Origin: Trichocoleus desertorum NBK24
GTDB lineage: Bacteria > Cyanobacteriota > Cyanobacteriia > FACHB-46
Length of the DNA stretch: 64,000 nt
Reading direction: 5' to 3'
NCBI RefSeq assembly: GCF_030409055.1
Contig: NZ_CP116619.1
Location: 343,628-407,627, forward strand
The notes under the pieces were generated by a model. The model was not told the DNA's origin and did not search any database. It was given only the letters and a program-made list of their open reading frames with translations. This document shows positions 1-8,145 of this stretch, in pieces. Each line of letters starts with the position of its first letter. The first letter of the stretch is position 1. The translations under genes and the position numbers were made by a program.

Positions 1-183
1 CGTGTGTTCGATGCTATCGCCTCGGCTGGCAGCCCGCAGCAGGATCTCGAATAGGTCTTGGGGGGTGTATCCGCCTTTCATGTTCAGTGGAACAGACTCG
101 AGTAGACAATCAAGGGCAGCTTCCAGTGTCCCTTCATCGGTCAGAGCGGGAGCAGGAGATAATGAAGATGGGTAGGTCGTCAT
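1..183 (-). CDS. Transposase-like protein, N-terminal part (cut by the window edge)
   Basis: The minus-strand frame opens with ATG at 183 and stays open to base 1, giving 61 residues that start MTTYPSSLSPAPALTDEGTL and include GGYTPQDLFEILLRAASRGDS. An N-terminal helix-rich segment of this type, with a 'tloedLfeiLlrAA' pattern and a following 'Ds(I/V)' run, resembles cyanobacterial and archaeal ISH3/IS4-like transposases, which fits the mobile-element-rich neighbourhood. The catalytic domain would lie outside the window, so the family is an inference. No terminal repeat could be identified on this side. It could equally be another cyanobacterial protein of unknown role. Confidence 0.4.
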   Translation of the reverse strand, partial: MTTYPSSLSPAPALTDEGTLEAALDCLLESVPLNMKGGYTPQDLFEILLRAASRGDSIEHT

Positions 184-222
184 GGCTTGATCTAATGCTT
201 TTAGCCTGACCCTACCCCTTTC

Positions 223-525
223 CTAGAGAATTTGCGATCTACTGAGTCTACCAATCAGCCAGCGATCGAGGTTGGCTTGCACATTTAACTCGCTCGCATC
301 AGAAGAGGTTGCGAGTTCAGTCAGCTCGGCAAGCTGGCGCAAAACGGAGTGGGTGGCAATCTCATCCGGCAGAGGCTGGTTTGGATAAGGAGATCGACGA
401 GATTGATCGTTCATCAGTTGCGATTGGCAGGTTTGAGTGAAACCTTGCGCCTGAGCCGGAATAATGGGCAGGGATGTGGTGATCAGCAAACCGAGCAGCG
501 TAGCAACCATCGAGCGATCGACCAT
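223..525 (-). CDS. Small putative secreted protein, function unknown
   Basis: A 100-residue ORF with a convincing signal peptide: a basic start (MVDRS), a hydrophobic stretch (VATLLGLLITTSLPII) and an A-Q-A cleavage region near residue 27. The mature part is about 70 residues, polar, with one Cys and no recognised domain. A second in-frame Met (residue 6, base 510) is an alternative start; neither has a clear Shine-Dalgarno sequence. It lies between a partial transposase gene and an IS4-family element, so it may be a remnant or a small exported protein of the host. Function not recognised. Confidence 0.45.
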   Translation of the reverse strand: MVDRSMVATLLGLLITTSLPIIPAQAQGFTQTCQSQLMNDQSRRSPYPNQPLPDEIATHSVLRQLAELTELATSSDASELNVQANLDRWLIGRLSRSQIL

Positions 526-654
526 AAAAGAGAACCAGTCAATATCTGAACAAGTTTATTGAACCAAAGAGTTTCAGAAATGTTTCCAGGGTTGTGCAGC
601 ACCAATGAGAAGGATGACAGCACCCCCAAACAAGTATTATCAGAGTTGGAAGTT

Positions 655-668
655 AGGTTTCGCCGCCT
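655..668 (+). repeat. Left copy of direct repeat flanking the first IS4-family element
   Basis: AGGTTTCGCCGCCT occurs here and again at 1933-1946, immediately outside the inverted repeats of the element. It is the target-site duplication. Because the repeat starts AGG and ends CCT it merges with the element ends, so its true length lies between about 8 and 14 bp. Confidence 0.85.
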
Positions 669-1932
669 CAGGGGGTAACAGAAAGCTTGAAGCAGATGTG
701 TAGCAGGGGATAGAGCCGCTAAACACAAAAAAAGATAGGCTTGCTACTTGACCACAAGCCTACCCCTAAAAATGCTGCCTCTATTCTACCAAGCTCACCT
801 CCAACAGTGCCTCAGTCCTCGCCATTACTTACTTGTGAATCTGCTGGTGTTGCTATTGCAATGGCATAAACAAGTGCGCCTCGAAAGACTTGCGACCACC
901 TTGCCTCTACCGATTCAATTCGAGGGTCGTCGCCGCTGTTTGCAACGCTTGTTTTCGAGCCCTCAGTTGCACATTGATACCCTCTGGTTGCCCTTAGTCG
1001 GCTACTTGCTATCTTGCCAATTCCGAGTCGGACAAACTCTTTACTTGGTCCTCGACCGCACGCAGTGGCAAGGGGTGAATGTGCTGATGGCGAGTGTGAT
1101 TTATCGAGGGCGGGCTCTGCCCTTGTACTGGCAGTTCTTGTCGCATTCTGGAAGTTCGGGCTTAGCGCAACAACAAGCGGTTTTGCGCCCACTTTCAGCG
1201 CTACTCAAGCCTTATCAAGTCGTGGTCTTAGGGGACCGGGAATTCTGCTCGGTGCATCTAGCGCAATGGTTGGGCCAAGAACAGCTCAGCTTCTGTTTAC
1301 GCTTACGCTGTAACGAGTACGTTCAAGATGAAACGGGTTTGGTTGAGCAACTCCAACACCTGGGATTAAAACCCGGTCAATCGCGCTTTTTCGAGCAGGT
1401 GAGGGTGACGAAACAAGGGGGTCTGGGATTGTTTAATGTGGCTTGCTATTGGAAACGAGCATATCGAGGCCATTGCGAGAAAAGTGCTTGGTTTCTCTTA
1501 ACCAATCTGCCCTCTTTAGGTGCTGCTGTGACGGCTTATCAACATCGCATGGGCATCGAAGCTTTCTTTCGTGACTACAAAAGTGGAGGGTATCAAGTCG
1601 AATCCACTCGTCTGAATCCTCAGCGCTTATCAGGTTTATTTGTTCTCTTAGCCCTTGCTTATACCAGTGCAGTCATTCAAGGCCATGAAGTTCGCACTCA
1701 AGGCTTAGCTAGCTATATTTGTCGAGCCAAAGAAGGACGAAGAATGCGTCGCAGACATAGCGATTTTTGGATAGGTTTGTATGCTCAAGCTTGGTTGGAA
1801 GGGATGGATTTAGCCACCGATTGGGTAGAGTCTTGGATGCAGCTTAGTGGCAATAAGCAATCCTATCTTCAGCGAGGACTAGACGCTGCTTCCCGCCTCC
1901 AGTCCTTGTTCTAGCCTTCTTGTTACCCCCTG
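669..1932 (+). mobile_element. Complete IS4-family insertion sequence, about 1.26 kb
   Basis: The ends are inverted repeats: CAGGGGGTAACA at 669-680 and its exact complement at 1921-1932, with weaker pairing continuing inward (GAAAGCTTG against AGAAGGCTAG). Including three bases outside, 15 bp pair perfectly. A direct repeat of up to 14 bp flanks both sides, as expected for this family. The single transposase gene fills most of the element and is intact, so the copy looks recent and possibly active. It sits in non-coding DNA between a small secreted-protein gene and the J-domain gene. Confidence 0.88.
772..1914 (+). CDS. IS4-family transposase
   Basis: A 380-residue DDE transposase that cuts and rejoins DNA at the element ends. 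Landmarks in order: the first catalytic Asp in LDRTQW, the second in LGDREFCS, and the catalytic Glu in the IS4 signature Y-x2-R-x3-E-x6-K, seen as YQHRMGIEAFFRDYK. I chose ATG 772 (MLPLFYQAHL), which aligns with the start of the related transposase at 21887; an upstream in-frame start at 748 lies in the leader. There is no frameshift or stop. The protein is clearly homologous to the transposase at 21887-23026 but the inverted repeats differ, so they are two distinct elements. Confidence 0.9.
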   Translation: MLPLFYQAHLQQCLSPRHYLLVNLLVLLLQWHKQVRLERLATTLPLPIQFEGRRRCLQRLFSSPQLHIDTLWLPLVGYLLSCQFRVGQTLYLVLDRTQWQGVNVLMASVIYRGRALPLYWQFLSHSGSSGLAQQQAVLRPLSALLKPYQVVVLGDREFCSVHLAQWLGQEQLSFCLRLRCNEYVQDETGLVEQLQHLGLKPGQSRFFEQVRVTKQGGLGLFNVACYWKRAYRGHCEKSAWFLLTNLPSLGAAVTAYQHRMGIEAFFRDYKSGGYQVESTRLNPQRLSGLFVLLALAYTSAVIQGHEVRTQGLASYICRAKEGRRMRRRHSDFWIGLYAQAWLEGMDLATDWVESWMQLSGNKQSYLQRGLDAASRLQSLF

Positions 1933-1946
1933 AGGTTTCGCCGCCT
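1933..1946 (+). repeat. Right copy of direct repeat flanking the first IS4-family element
   Basis: AGGTTTCGCCGCCT, identical to 655-668, directly after the right inverted repeat. Confidence 0.85.
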
Positions 1947-2130
1947 TAAGCGTTACCTCTTTAAGATTGAATCCATAAAGCTCAGCCCAACCTGCGGTGA
2001 GAAGAACGAATCTACGGCGAGATCTACCGAACTAGCAAATGCTGAACCGAGCAGAAATTTTAGATCGGGCTTTTGGTTTGATTGCCCCGTCAGAGCTTTT
2101 ACCTTTAGCGGAGCAGGAATAGCCAGCTCT

Positions 2131-2790
2131 TTAAAGCATTTGTTCAATCCGGCGGAAATCGCGTTCTACTTCGGCCCAGAGCGATCGATTGTGGGGATCG
2201 GTGCGGAGGGCTTTTTTCAGGTAGATTCTGGCTTTATCTAGCTGCTTTTGGCTGACCAAGTGCCGACCCAAGCGTTGATACACGATCGCTTGCCATTGGC
2301 GCACCTCTGGGTCTTGGGGGATGCGTTGGGCTAACCCTTCTACAATCGTGACGGCTTTGGGAAAGCGCTGATCTCTCAACAACTGCTGGAGCTGTTCGTA
2401 AACCGCTTGCTTTAGTTTGCGCTCTACTGCCGAAAGCTGCGGATTGAACTCAACTCCGGGTTGCTTCTTGGTTACCTTAACCTGATCCGGCGTAGTCCGC
2501 TTCACCGTCACCTTGGGCGTAGGAGGGGGAGACTTGGCGGTAGTATGAGCCGTAGCGGCCTTGTTAGCTGCGCCTTGGCTTTGGCTAGCCTGTCCCTCTG
2601 ACGACTTCACCGTACTCAAGAGAATTTTGTAAGCTGCCGTTAGCTCAATAAACTTTTCCTTAGCACGCTGATCTCCTGGATTCACGTCAGGATGATACTG
2701 CCGCGCTAAACGACGGTAAGAAGCTTTGATTTCGGCAAAGGAAGCACCTGAGCGCAGCCCTAGAAGACGGTAGCAATCTGCAACATTCAT
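2131..2790 (-). CDS. J-domain (DnaJ-type) co-chaperone with TPR-like C-terminus
   Basis: 219 residues. Residues about 4-70 form a J domain: CYRLLGL, the helix II motif SYRRLARQYHPDVNPG with the essential HPD tripeptide, then AKEKFIELTAAYKIL. A Ser/Thr/Lys/Pro-rich linker (about 75-125) follows. The C-terminal 95 residues are helical and TPR-like (QAIVYQRLGRHLVSQKQLDKARIYLKKAL). There is no G/F region or zinc finger, so this is a type III J protein that would stimulate the ATPase of a DnaK, with the TPR part perhaps choosing clients. It lies downstream of clpP on the same strand after a 116-bp gap, which suggests a shared protein-quality-control theme. Confidence 0.85.
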   Translation of the reverse strand: MNVADCYRLLGLRSGASFAEIKASYRRLARQYHPDVNPGDQRAKEKFIELTAAYKILLSTVKSSEGQASQSQGAANKAATAHTTAKSPPPTPKVTVKRTTPDQVKVTKKQPGVEFNPQLSAVERKLKQAVYEQLQQLLRDQRFPKAVTIVEGLAQRIPQDPEVRQWQAIVYQRLGRHLVSQKQLDKARIYLKKALRTDPHNRSLWAEVERDFRRIEQML

Positions 2791-2906
2791 TGAAATGAAA
2801 AATGGCAGAATTATCAGATTCTGCCACTACTAAAGATAGATTGACATCTGAGCAAGAATCAAGAAATCCATCCAGGCTTCATGGGTTCTTGACTCCTACT
2901 GGGTAG

Positions 2907-3503
2907 TTAAGGGGCGCGATCGTCTAAAACGCGATCGACCAAACCGTATTCTTTGGCTTCTTCAGCTGACATAAAGAAGTCTCGATCCATGTCTTTCTCA
3001 ATCTTCTGTAGGGTTTGGCCCGTCTTGTCAGCATAAATTTGGTTGAGTTGACGACGAATCCGCAAAATTTCTCGTGCTTCAATCTCAATGTCGGTAGCCT
3101 GCCCACGGGTGCCGCCAGAAGGCTGGTGAATCATGATCCGCGAGTGGGGTAGGGCTAAGCGCTTCCCTTTTGTTCCAGCGGCTAGCAGGAAGGAACCCAT
3201 AGAAGCAGCCAAGCCAACACAAATGGTCACCACGTCGGATTTAATGTGCTGCATGGTGTCGTAAATCGCCATGCCAGACGTGACCATACCGCCAGGAGAG
3301 TTGATGTATAGATAAATATCTTTGCCAGGATCTTCTGAATCCAGGTACAGCATCACCGCAATGATCTGGTTGGCGATCTCATCATCCACATCGCGCCCCA
3401 AGAAGATAATTCGTTCTCGGTAAAGGCGGTTGTAGATGTCGATCCACTGGGTAAATTGTTCCCCCGGCATCCGGTAGGGAACCTTAGGAACGCCAATAGG
3501 CAT
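2907..3503 (-). CDS. clpP: ATP-dependent Clp protease, active proteolytic subunit
   Basis: 198 residues from ATG 3503; GGAG at 3513-3510 supports this start over a TTG five codons earlier. The protein begins [15 protein letters not shown], as cyanobacterial ClpP3-type subunits do. The serine-protease triad is present: Ser101 in GLAASMGSF, His126 in RIMIHQP, and Asp175 in DMDRDFFM. The oligomerisation and substrate-channel sequences ([12 protein letters not shown]) are intact. ClpP subunits form the barrel that degrades proteins unfolded by ClpC/ClpX. The gene follows clpR on the same strand. In cyanobacteria ClpP3 and ClpR make one mixed essential core, and the arrangement here fits that pair. 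Confidence 0.95.
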   Translation of the reverse strand: MPIGVPKVPYRMPGEQFTQWIDIYNRLYRERIIFLGRDVDDEIANQIIAVMLYLDSEDPGKDIYLYINSPGGMVTSGMAIYDTMQHIKSDVVTICVGLAASMGSFLLAAGTKGKRLALPHSRIMIHQPSGGTRGQATDIEIEAREILRIRRQLNQIYADKTGQTLQKIEKDMDRDFFMSAEEAKEYGLVDRVLDDRAP

Positions 3504-3632
3504 AATATGCTCCGTCAATCAATGAGGTGAGGGGTGGGCAAGTCAGGGGTGGGCAAGTCAGGGGTGAGCGGATGAGCAGGTGAGGGGCCAATAAGTTCTT
3601 AACACCTCTGCTCTCTCCTAACTCTTCACTGC

Positions 3633-4292
3633 TTAGATCACTCCTGCGGGCAGAGGGGGGTGGGCAAGGTCTTCTTTTTCTAAGACTCGATCAATCAAGC
3701 CGTAGGGAACGGCTTCCTGAGGAGTGATATAGAAGATCCGATCCATATCTTTGGTAATTTTTTCGTGGGATTGGCCAGTATTCTCTGCCAAAATATCGAC
3801 CATCGTTCTTTTGTTAGCTAGCACCTCTTTCGCCCGAATTTGAATATCGGTGGCTTGGCCGCGAGCGTAGCTTTTGGGTTGATGCAACACAATGGTGGCA
3901 TTGGGCAAGCTAGCTCGGCAGCCTTTGGTACCAGCGGACAAAAGCATGGCCGCCATTCCCATTGCTGAGCCCAAACAGATGGTGTGAATGGGGGGCTTGA
4001 TGTACTTCATGGTGTCGCAGATGGCGAAAGCTTCTGTTTCAAAGCCGACGGGCTCGCCATTGTAGCTAGAAGTCCCAGTGGAGTTGATATAGATTTTGAT
4101 GGGTTTTTCTGGGTCTTCGTACTGTAAGTACAATAATTCCGCAATGATTAACTCAGTTACGGCGGGAACTAGCGGCATCCCTAGATAAACAATCCGCTCC
4201 TTGAGCAACAAGGAAGGTAAATCTGGAGGGGGGGTTCGAGAGAACGCATCTCCATAGTAGGGAGATTGAACGGCTTGGATCGGTAGGTTCAT
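3633..4292 (-). CDS. clpR: ClpR, inactive ClpP-like subunit
   Basis: 219 residues from ATG 4292 (MNLPIQAVQSPYYGDAF). A longer frame opens at 4388, but the extra 32 residues are basic and unlike the family. The ClpP fold is clear (IKIYINSTGTSS, LLSAGTKG, VLHQPKSYARGQATDIQI). The catalytic Ser position carries Gly (CLGSAMGMAAM in place of [11 protein letters not shown]), and the catalytic Asp position reads DRIFYI in place of DRDFFM; the His is kept. This subunit therefore cannot cut and serves structurally in a mixed ring with ClpP, as known for cyanobacterial and plastid ClpR. It lies upstream of clpP, with a 129-bp gap containing a 14-bp tandem repeat (GGGTGGGCAAGTCA). Confidence 0.93.
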   Translation of the reverse strand: MNLPIQAVQSPYYGDAFSRTPPPDLPSLLLKERIVYLGMPLVPAVTELIIAELLYLQYEDPEKPIKIYINSTGTSSYNGEPVGFETEAFAICDTMKYIKPPIHTICLGSAMGMAAMLLSAGTKGCRASLPNATIVLHQPKSYARGQATDIQIRAKEVLANKRTMVDILAENTGQSHEKITKDMDRIFYITPQEAVPYGLIDRVLEKEDLAHPPLPAGVI

Positions 4293-4506
4293 AGCCTGTG
4301 CGTGTCTTTGCCTGTAATTAATGGCGCTATTTTTAACAATAGTAGCGTGCCTCCGCCTCTGAGCGTCGGAGTGGTATCCGACTAGCACTAATGGCGCGGT
4401 TTTAGCTTGATTTATCGGAAGAATTACCTCCCGATTCCGTAGCGTCTGTTATGGATGGTGAGGTTAGTAGTACCCTCCTCTATCTGCCTGCCCAGGAGCC
4501 TTGGTT

Positions 4507-5748
4507 ATGAAAGTCAACCTGCAACCGACCCTCAACGATCGCCACTTAGATGCGACGCAATCGAGTAGCCAACGGCAACTTGCAATTTCGGTGTCAGCGA
4601 TTCCGGAGGCTAGCGATCGCACAGTACCCCTGAATTTGTGCTTGATCTTGGATCACAGCGGCTCGATGAATGGGCGACCCCTGGAGACGGTGAAGCAGGC
4701 AGCGCAGCAGTTGATTGACCAATTGTCTCCGGGCGATCGCATTTCGGTAGTGGTGTTCGACCACAAGGCCAAGGTGCTAGTACCAAATCAGGTAATTGAC
4801 GATCCGGTGGGCATTAAGAGCAAAATTGCTCAACTGAAGGCTGGCGGCGGTACCGCGATCGATGAAGGCATGCGCTTGGGCATTGAAGAGTTGGCTAAAG
4901 GCAAAAAGGACACGGTTTCTCAAGCTTTTGTCCTGACGGATGGCGAAAACGAGCATGGGGACAATCAGCGCTGTCTCAAGTTAGCGGAGTTGGCGACTAG
5001 CTACAATTTGACGTTCAATAGCTTGGGTTTTGGCGACCACTGGAATCAGGACATTTTAGAAAAAATTGCCGATGCCGCCGGGGGCAGTTTGTCTTATATC
5101 CAGCATTCCGACGAGGCGGTGGAGGTCTTTGGCCGCTTGTTTAGTCGGGCGCAGGCGGTGGGCTTAACCAATGCTTATTTGCAATTGGCTCTGGAGCCTA
5201 ATGTGCGACTGGCAGATTTGAAGCCGATCGCCCAAGTGGCTCCAGATACAGTAGAGTTGCCTGTGCAGCAGGAGGGGGCTTGGTGTACGGTGCGGCTGGG
5301 CGATTTGATGACCGATGTGCCACGGGTGATTTTGGCAAATTTGTATGTGGGGGCTTTGCCTGAGGGTCAACATGCGATCGCGCGGGTGCAGGTGCGCTAT
5401 GACGACCCAATGCAAGGTCGGGAGGGGCTGATTTCAGAAATAGTTCCAGTGGAAGCGGCGGCGTTGAGCGTGTTTCAGCCTGCGATGGATGCGGAGGTGC
5501 AGCATCATATTTTGGCGCTGGCGAAGTATCGGCAAACTCAGATTGCAGAGGTGAAGCTACAACAGGGCGATCGCGTGGGAGCGGCAACGATGTTGCAAAC
5601 GGCGGCGAAAACGGCGCTACAGATGGGCGATCAGGGGGCGGCGACGATTTTGCAGACGAGTGCGACGCGGTTACAGTCGGGTGAGGAGTTGTCGGAGGCG
5701 GATCGCAAAAAGACTCGCATTGTTTCTAAGACGATTTTGCAGGCTTAG
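4507..5748 (+). CDS. von Willebrand factor type A domain protein
   Basis: 413 residues from ATG 4507; AGGAG at 4494-4498 sits 8 bases upstream and favours it over a TTG at 4501. Residues about 38-210 form a VWA domain with a complete metal-ion adhesion site: LDHSGSMNG (DxSxS), a Thr in GGGTAIDEG, and a later Asp in LTDGENEHG. The remaining 200 residues are a beta-rich then helical region, as in cyanobacterial 'VWA domain' proteins. There is no signal peptide or membrane segment, so it is probably cytoplasmic. Such proteins bind partner proteins through Mg2+; the partner is not evident. The gene is divergent from clpR. Confidence 0.88.
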   Translation: MKVNLQPTLNDRHLDATQSSSQRQLAISVSAIPEASDRTVPLNLCLILDHSGSMNGRPLETVKQAAQQLIDQLSPGDRISVVVFDHKAKVLVPNQVIDDPVGIKSKIAQLKAGGGTAIDEGMRLGIEELAKGKKDTVSQAFVLTDGENEHGDNQRCLKLAELATSYNLTFNSLGFGDHWNQDILEKIADAAGGSLSYIQHSDEAVEVFGRLFSRAQAVGLTNAYLQLALEPNVRLADLKPIAQVAPDTVELPVQQEGAWCTVRLGDLMTDVPRVILANLYVGALPEGQHAIARVQVRYDDPMQGREGLISEIVPVEAAALSVFQPAMDAEVQHHILALAKYRQTQIAEVKLQQGDRVGAATMLQTAAKTALQMGDQGAATILQTSATRLQSGEELSEADRKKTRIVSKTILQA

Positions 5749-6358
5749 TAATTCCTAGGAAGAACCAAGAACTTGGGGGCACTTGCCCCCAAACCCCCGC
5801 TGAGGGACGGCTGCGTCCCCCAGACCCCCTCCAGAAGGGTTTAGATGTCACGCATTTACCCTATTAATTTCAGTTCCCCCAGAATTGGGGGGTTAGGGGG
5901 CCATCCGGGATTAGAGAGCTAAGAGGGGCTTATGAAGCTGGCGATCGCAATGATGGCTATTCATCTTTACAGTCATCCTGAGACATCTAAAATTTCTACC
6001 CAAGGATACGGGTGCGACCACAATTTTGGTTAGATATACTACTAAAAGATGCACAACGACTTCTAGTCATCAAAGTTTAGTATTCAACAGGCTCCTCAAC
6101 TCAACAGGTAGTCGCGGTCTAGGCTGCCACTCATAGATAAAAGTAGAGGAGAACACCATTATTTGCGCTGAATTAACTTTTTACACATCTGTTGTTCACA
6201 TCACATCATTGAGCATAAGAAGTTAACTATTTATTCAGCGAGACGCTATTCTAGCAAGAATTTGCATTTTTTGGCATGCTTCTCTACCCTATCTAGCCAT
6301 CAGCAAGCTACAGCATCCTAGGCCACAACGATGTCATAAACGTTTGTGGAGCATTGTG
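5749..6358. other. 610-bp gene-free stretch with palindromes at its left end
   Basis: The first 145 bases hold three short GC-rich hairpins (5773-5792, 5804-5819 and 5876-5891). The remaining 450 bases are AT-richer, with no ORF that looks real, no tRNA and no obvious riboswitch. It presumably holds the promoter of the hydrolase gene at 6359. Confidence 0.6.
5773..5792 (+). terminator. GC-rich hairpin downstream of the VWA gene
   Basis: TTGGGGGCA (5773-5781) pairs with TGCCCCCAA (5784-5792). It starts 25 bases after the VWA stop codon, but no T-run follows, so termination is uncertain. A second hairpin, GGGACG-GCTG-CGTCCC (5804-5819), and a third, CCCCCA-GAAT-TGGGGG (5876-5891), follow. Such palindromes are common between cyanobacterial genes. 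Confidence 0.5.
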
Positions 6359-7243
6359 ATGAGACGTATCGAAGGGAAATTTAAGGGATTCGGTGGACTC
6401 GATCTCTATTATCAAAGTTGGCATCCAGACGCACAAGTCCAAGCCGTGGTGGTCATGGTGCATGGCTTAGGAGCGCATAGCAGCTTGTTCAACCAGGTAG
6501 TGCAATATTTGGTAGGACAGGAATATGAGGTTTATGCCTTTGATCTCCGGGGTCATGGACGCTCCCCTGGCCAGCGAGGACATATCGGGTCATGGGCCGA
6601 GTTCCGAGAAGATCTGCGCGCATTTCTCCAACATATTCAGACTCAACGCGCTAGTTGCCCTTGTCCTTATTTCTTGTGGGGACATAGTTTGGGCGGTACG
6701 ATCGCGCTGGATTATGCCCTGCGATCGCCAGATCCTTTACAGGGGTTGATTGTCTCCGCCCCCGCTCTGAGTAGAGTTTCTGTCTCCCGTGGCAAGCTCA
6801 TGATAGGAAAATTGCTTTCCGGTATCTTTCCCCACTTTAGTTTGCGATTAGGCATTCCTTCTAATTTAGGATCGCGAGATCCCACCCTAGTGCTTAGCTA
6901 CACTCAAGATCCGCTCCGACATGAGTATGGCAGCGCCCGATTAGCTACAGAATTTTTTATGACTGTGGATTGGATCTACAAACATGCCTCTGATTTGCAA
7001 ATTCCTTTGTTGCTGCTTCATGGTAGTGCCGATCAGGTCATTCATCCGGAAAGTAGTCGTGCTTTCTTTCAGCAAGTCATGTTCTCCGACAAAGAACATC
7101 ATGAATACCCAGGGTGTTATCACGATCTCTACGTAGATGTAGATTACCAAAAAATGTTTACAGACTTAGAGAACTGGCTAGAACGGCATCTAACAGGAAG
7201 TCCAGCTTGTGAGGCTTTAGGGCTTTGCACAGTGCGGTACTAA
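6359..7243 (+). CDS. Alpha/beta hydrolase, monoacylglycerol-lipase-like
   Basis: 294 residues from ATG 6359 (GGAG at 6348-6351; a GTG one codon earlier is possible). Serine-hydrolase landmarks: the oxyanion region VVVMVHGLGAHSS, YAFDLRGHGRSPG, the nucleophile elbow LWGHSLGGTIAL, the acid in LLLHGSADQVIHPESS, and the catalytic His in YPGCYHDLYVD. The order and spacing match the Hydrolase_4 / monoglyceride lipase (lysophospholipase PldB) group. It would release free fatty acid from monoacyl-glycerides or lysolipids. A lipid role is attractive because a beta-oxidation cluster begins 0.9 kb downstream on the same strand, but they are separated by a strong hairpin. Confidence 0.85.
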   Translation: MRRIEGKFKGFGGLDLYYQSWHPDAQVQAVVVMVHGLGAHSSLFNQVVQYLVGQEYEVYAFDLRGHGRSPGQRGHIGSWAEFREDLRAFLQHIQTQRASCPCPYFLWGHSLGGTIALDYALRSPDPLQGLIVSAPALSRVSVSRGKLMIGKLLSGIFPHFSLRLGIPSNLGSRDPTLVLSYTQDPLRHEYGSARLATEFFMTVDWIYKHASDLQIPLLLLHGSADQVIHPESSRAFFQQVMFSDKEHHEYPGCYHDLYVDVDYQKMFTDLENWLERHLTGSPACEALGLCTVRY

Positions 7244-7300
7244 CTTGCAGAGAGGTTAGTTAGAGTTCAAAAAATCATTCAAGCCATTTCTAACTTTCAT

Positions 7301-7346
7301 AATTTTTCAGGTGAAGTTTACTCTGATCAACCTCACCTGAAAAATT
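7301..7346 (+). terminator. Perfect 14-bp inverted repeat after the hydrolase gene
   Basis: AATTTTTCAGGTGA (7301-7314) and TCACCTGAAAAATT (7333-7346) are exact complements around an 18-base loop, in which GTT and AAC can extend the stem by three pairs past one mismatch. The A/T-rich outer arms put a run of T after the GC core in both directions, so it can act as a two-way intrinsic terminator. It lies 58 bases past the stop codon. Confidence 0.7.
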
Positions 7347-8145
7347 TATGAAAAAGATAATTGCTCTAGCTTGACTAATCTTTGAGTCTAATTTTTGTGA
7401 AGTATTTTTAAGCTTAATATTAAAGTTTAATTACGGATAAATTACGATCGCTGACTACTAGCATTCTAAAGAGGTATTCCTATTAATGTACGTACCTTGC
7501 TAGGGTTTAGAGGAAGCTTATCAATCAAAATAGATGTTTTACCTAAAAAAGCATTTATTTCCACGCTATTTGTCTACTAATTAGCTCAAAAAGACTAGAA
7601 AAATTACACTTGTTCATCGTTTCTTGTCTCTCTTTTGGATGAGAAAGTGATGGGGATCAAGCCAAAATGATGTATACAGCTATTAGCCTTAACTTTATAG
7701 AGAGTTACTTTATTTCTGGTTTTGTTCAAGAAATGTATAAAAACCAATAATTTGATTCTCTTTTAGCTACACTAAATATTATCTAAAAATCTATTACTGT
7801 CAGTCTGCTAGGTATGGTACTGCCCAGGCTGAAGCTGTATAGAAACTACTGCTAATTACTACCAAGTCAAAAGGAGACACTGGGAATCGACTAGGGCTTT
7901 GGCATTAGGAGTCGTGCTTTTAAGTTTCTAACGGGTCCGCATCTAGCCTCTCTGAAGCATTGTCGAATCTTTGCCGATTTAACATCGAGCAAGCATTTAA
8001 CTTTTAGAACAGTCAAAGAAATTTGTAGTGCATTGTTCTCGTTGCATCCTTTGCGCTCCCCAAATTTCTTTTCTAGAACTCTTTGCTTTAGGGAACTAAA
8101 AATTACTGGTCGTGAGGAGAGGAGTTTTCACTCTTCTTGAGAGAG
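7347..8145. other. 800-bp AT-rich gene-free stretch upstream of the fatty-acid cluster
   Basis: No ORF with family resemblance, no tRNA and no long repeat were seen on either strand. The base composition is clearly more AT-rich than the flanking genes. It must contain the promoter and any control region of the cluster that begins at 8146. I could not pick out a convincing operator. Confidence 0.5.

Noticed and set aside
483-728. 81-codon minus-strand ORF
   Set aside because: It crosses into the left end of the IS4 element and has no protein-like pattern; chance frame.
1953-2147. 64-codon minus-strand ORF ending MDSILKR
   Set aside because: It starts inside the J-domain gene in another frame and fills only a 180-bp spacer; no ribosome-binding site or motif.
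3540-3575. Tandem GGGTGGGCAAGTCA between clpR and clpP, considered as a regulatory array
   Set aside because: Only two units in a purine-rich filler of the kind common between cyanobacterial genes; slippage explains it.
5164-5587. Two antisense ORFs across the VWA gene
   Set aside because: Shadows of a GC-rich coding strand; no motif and no start context.
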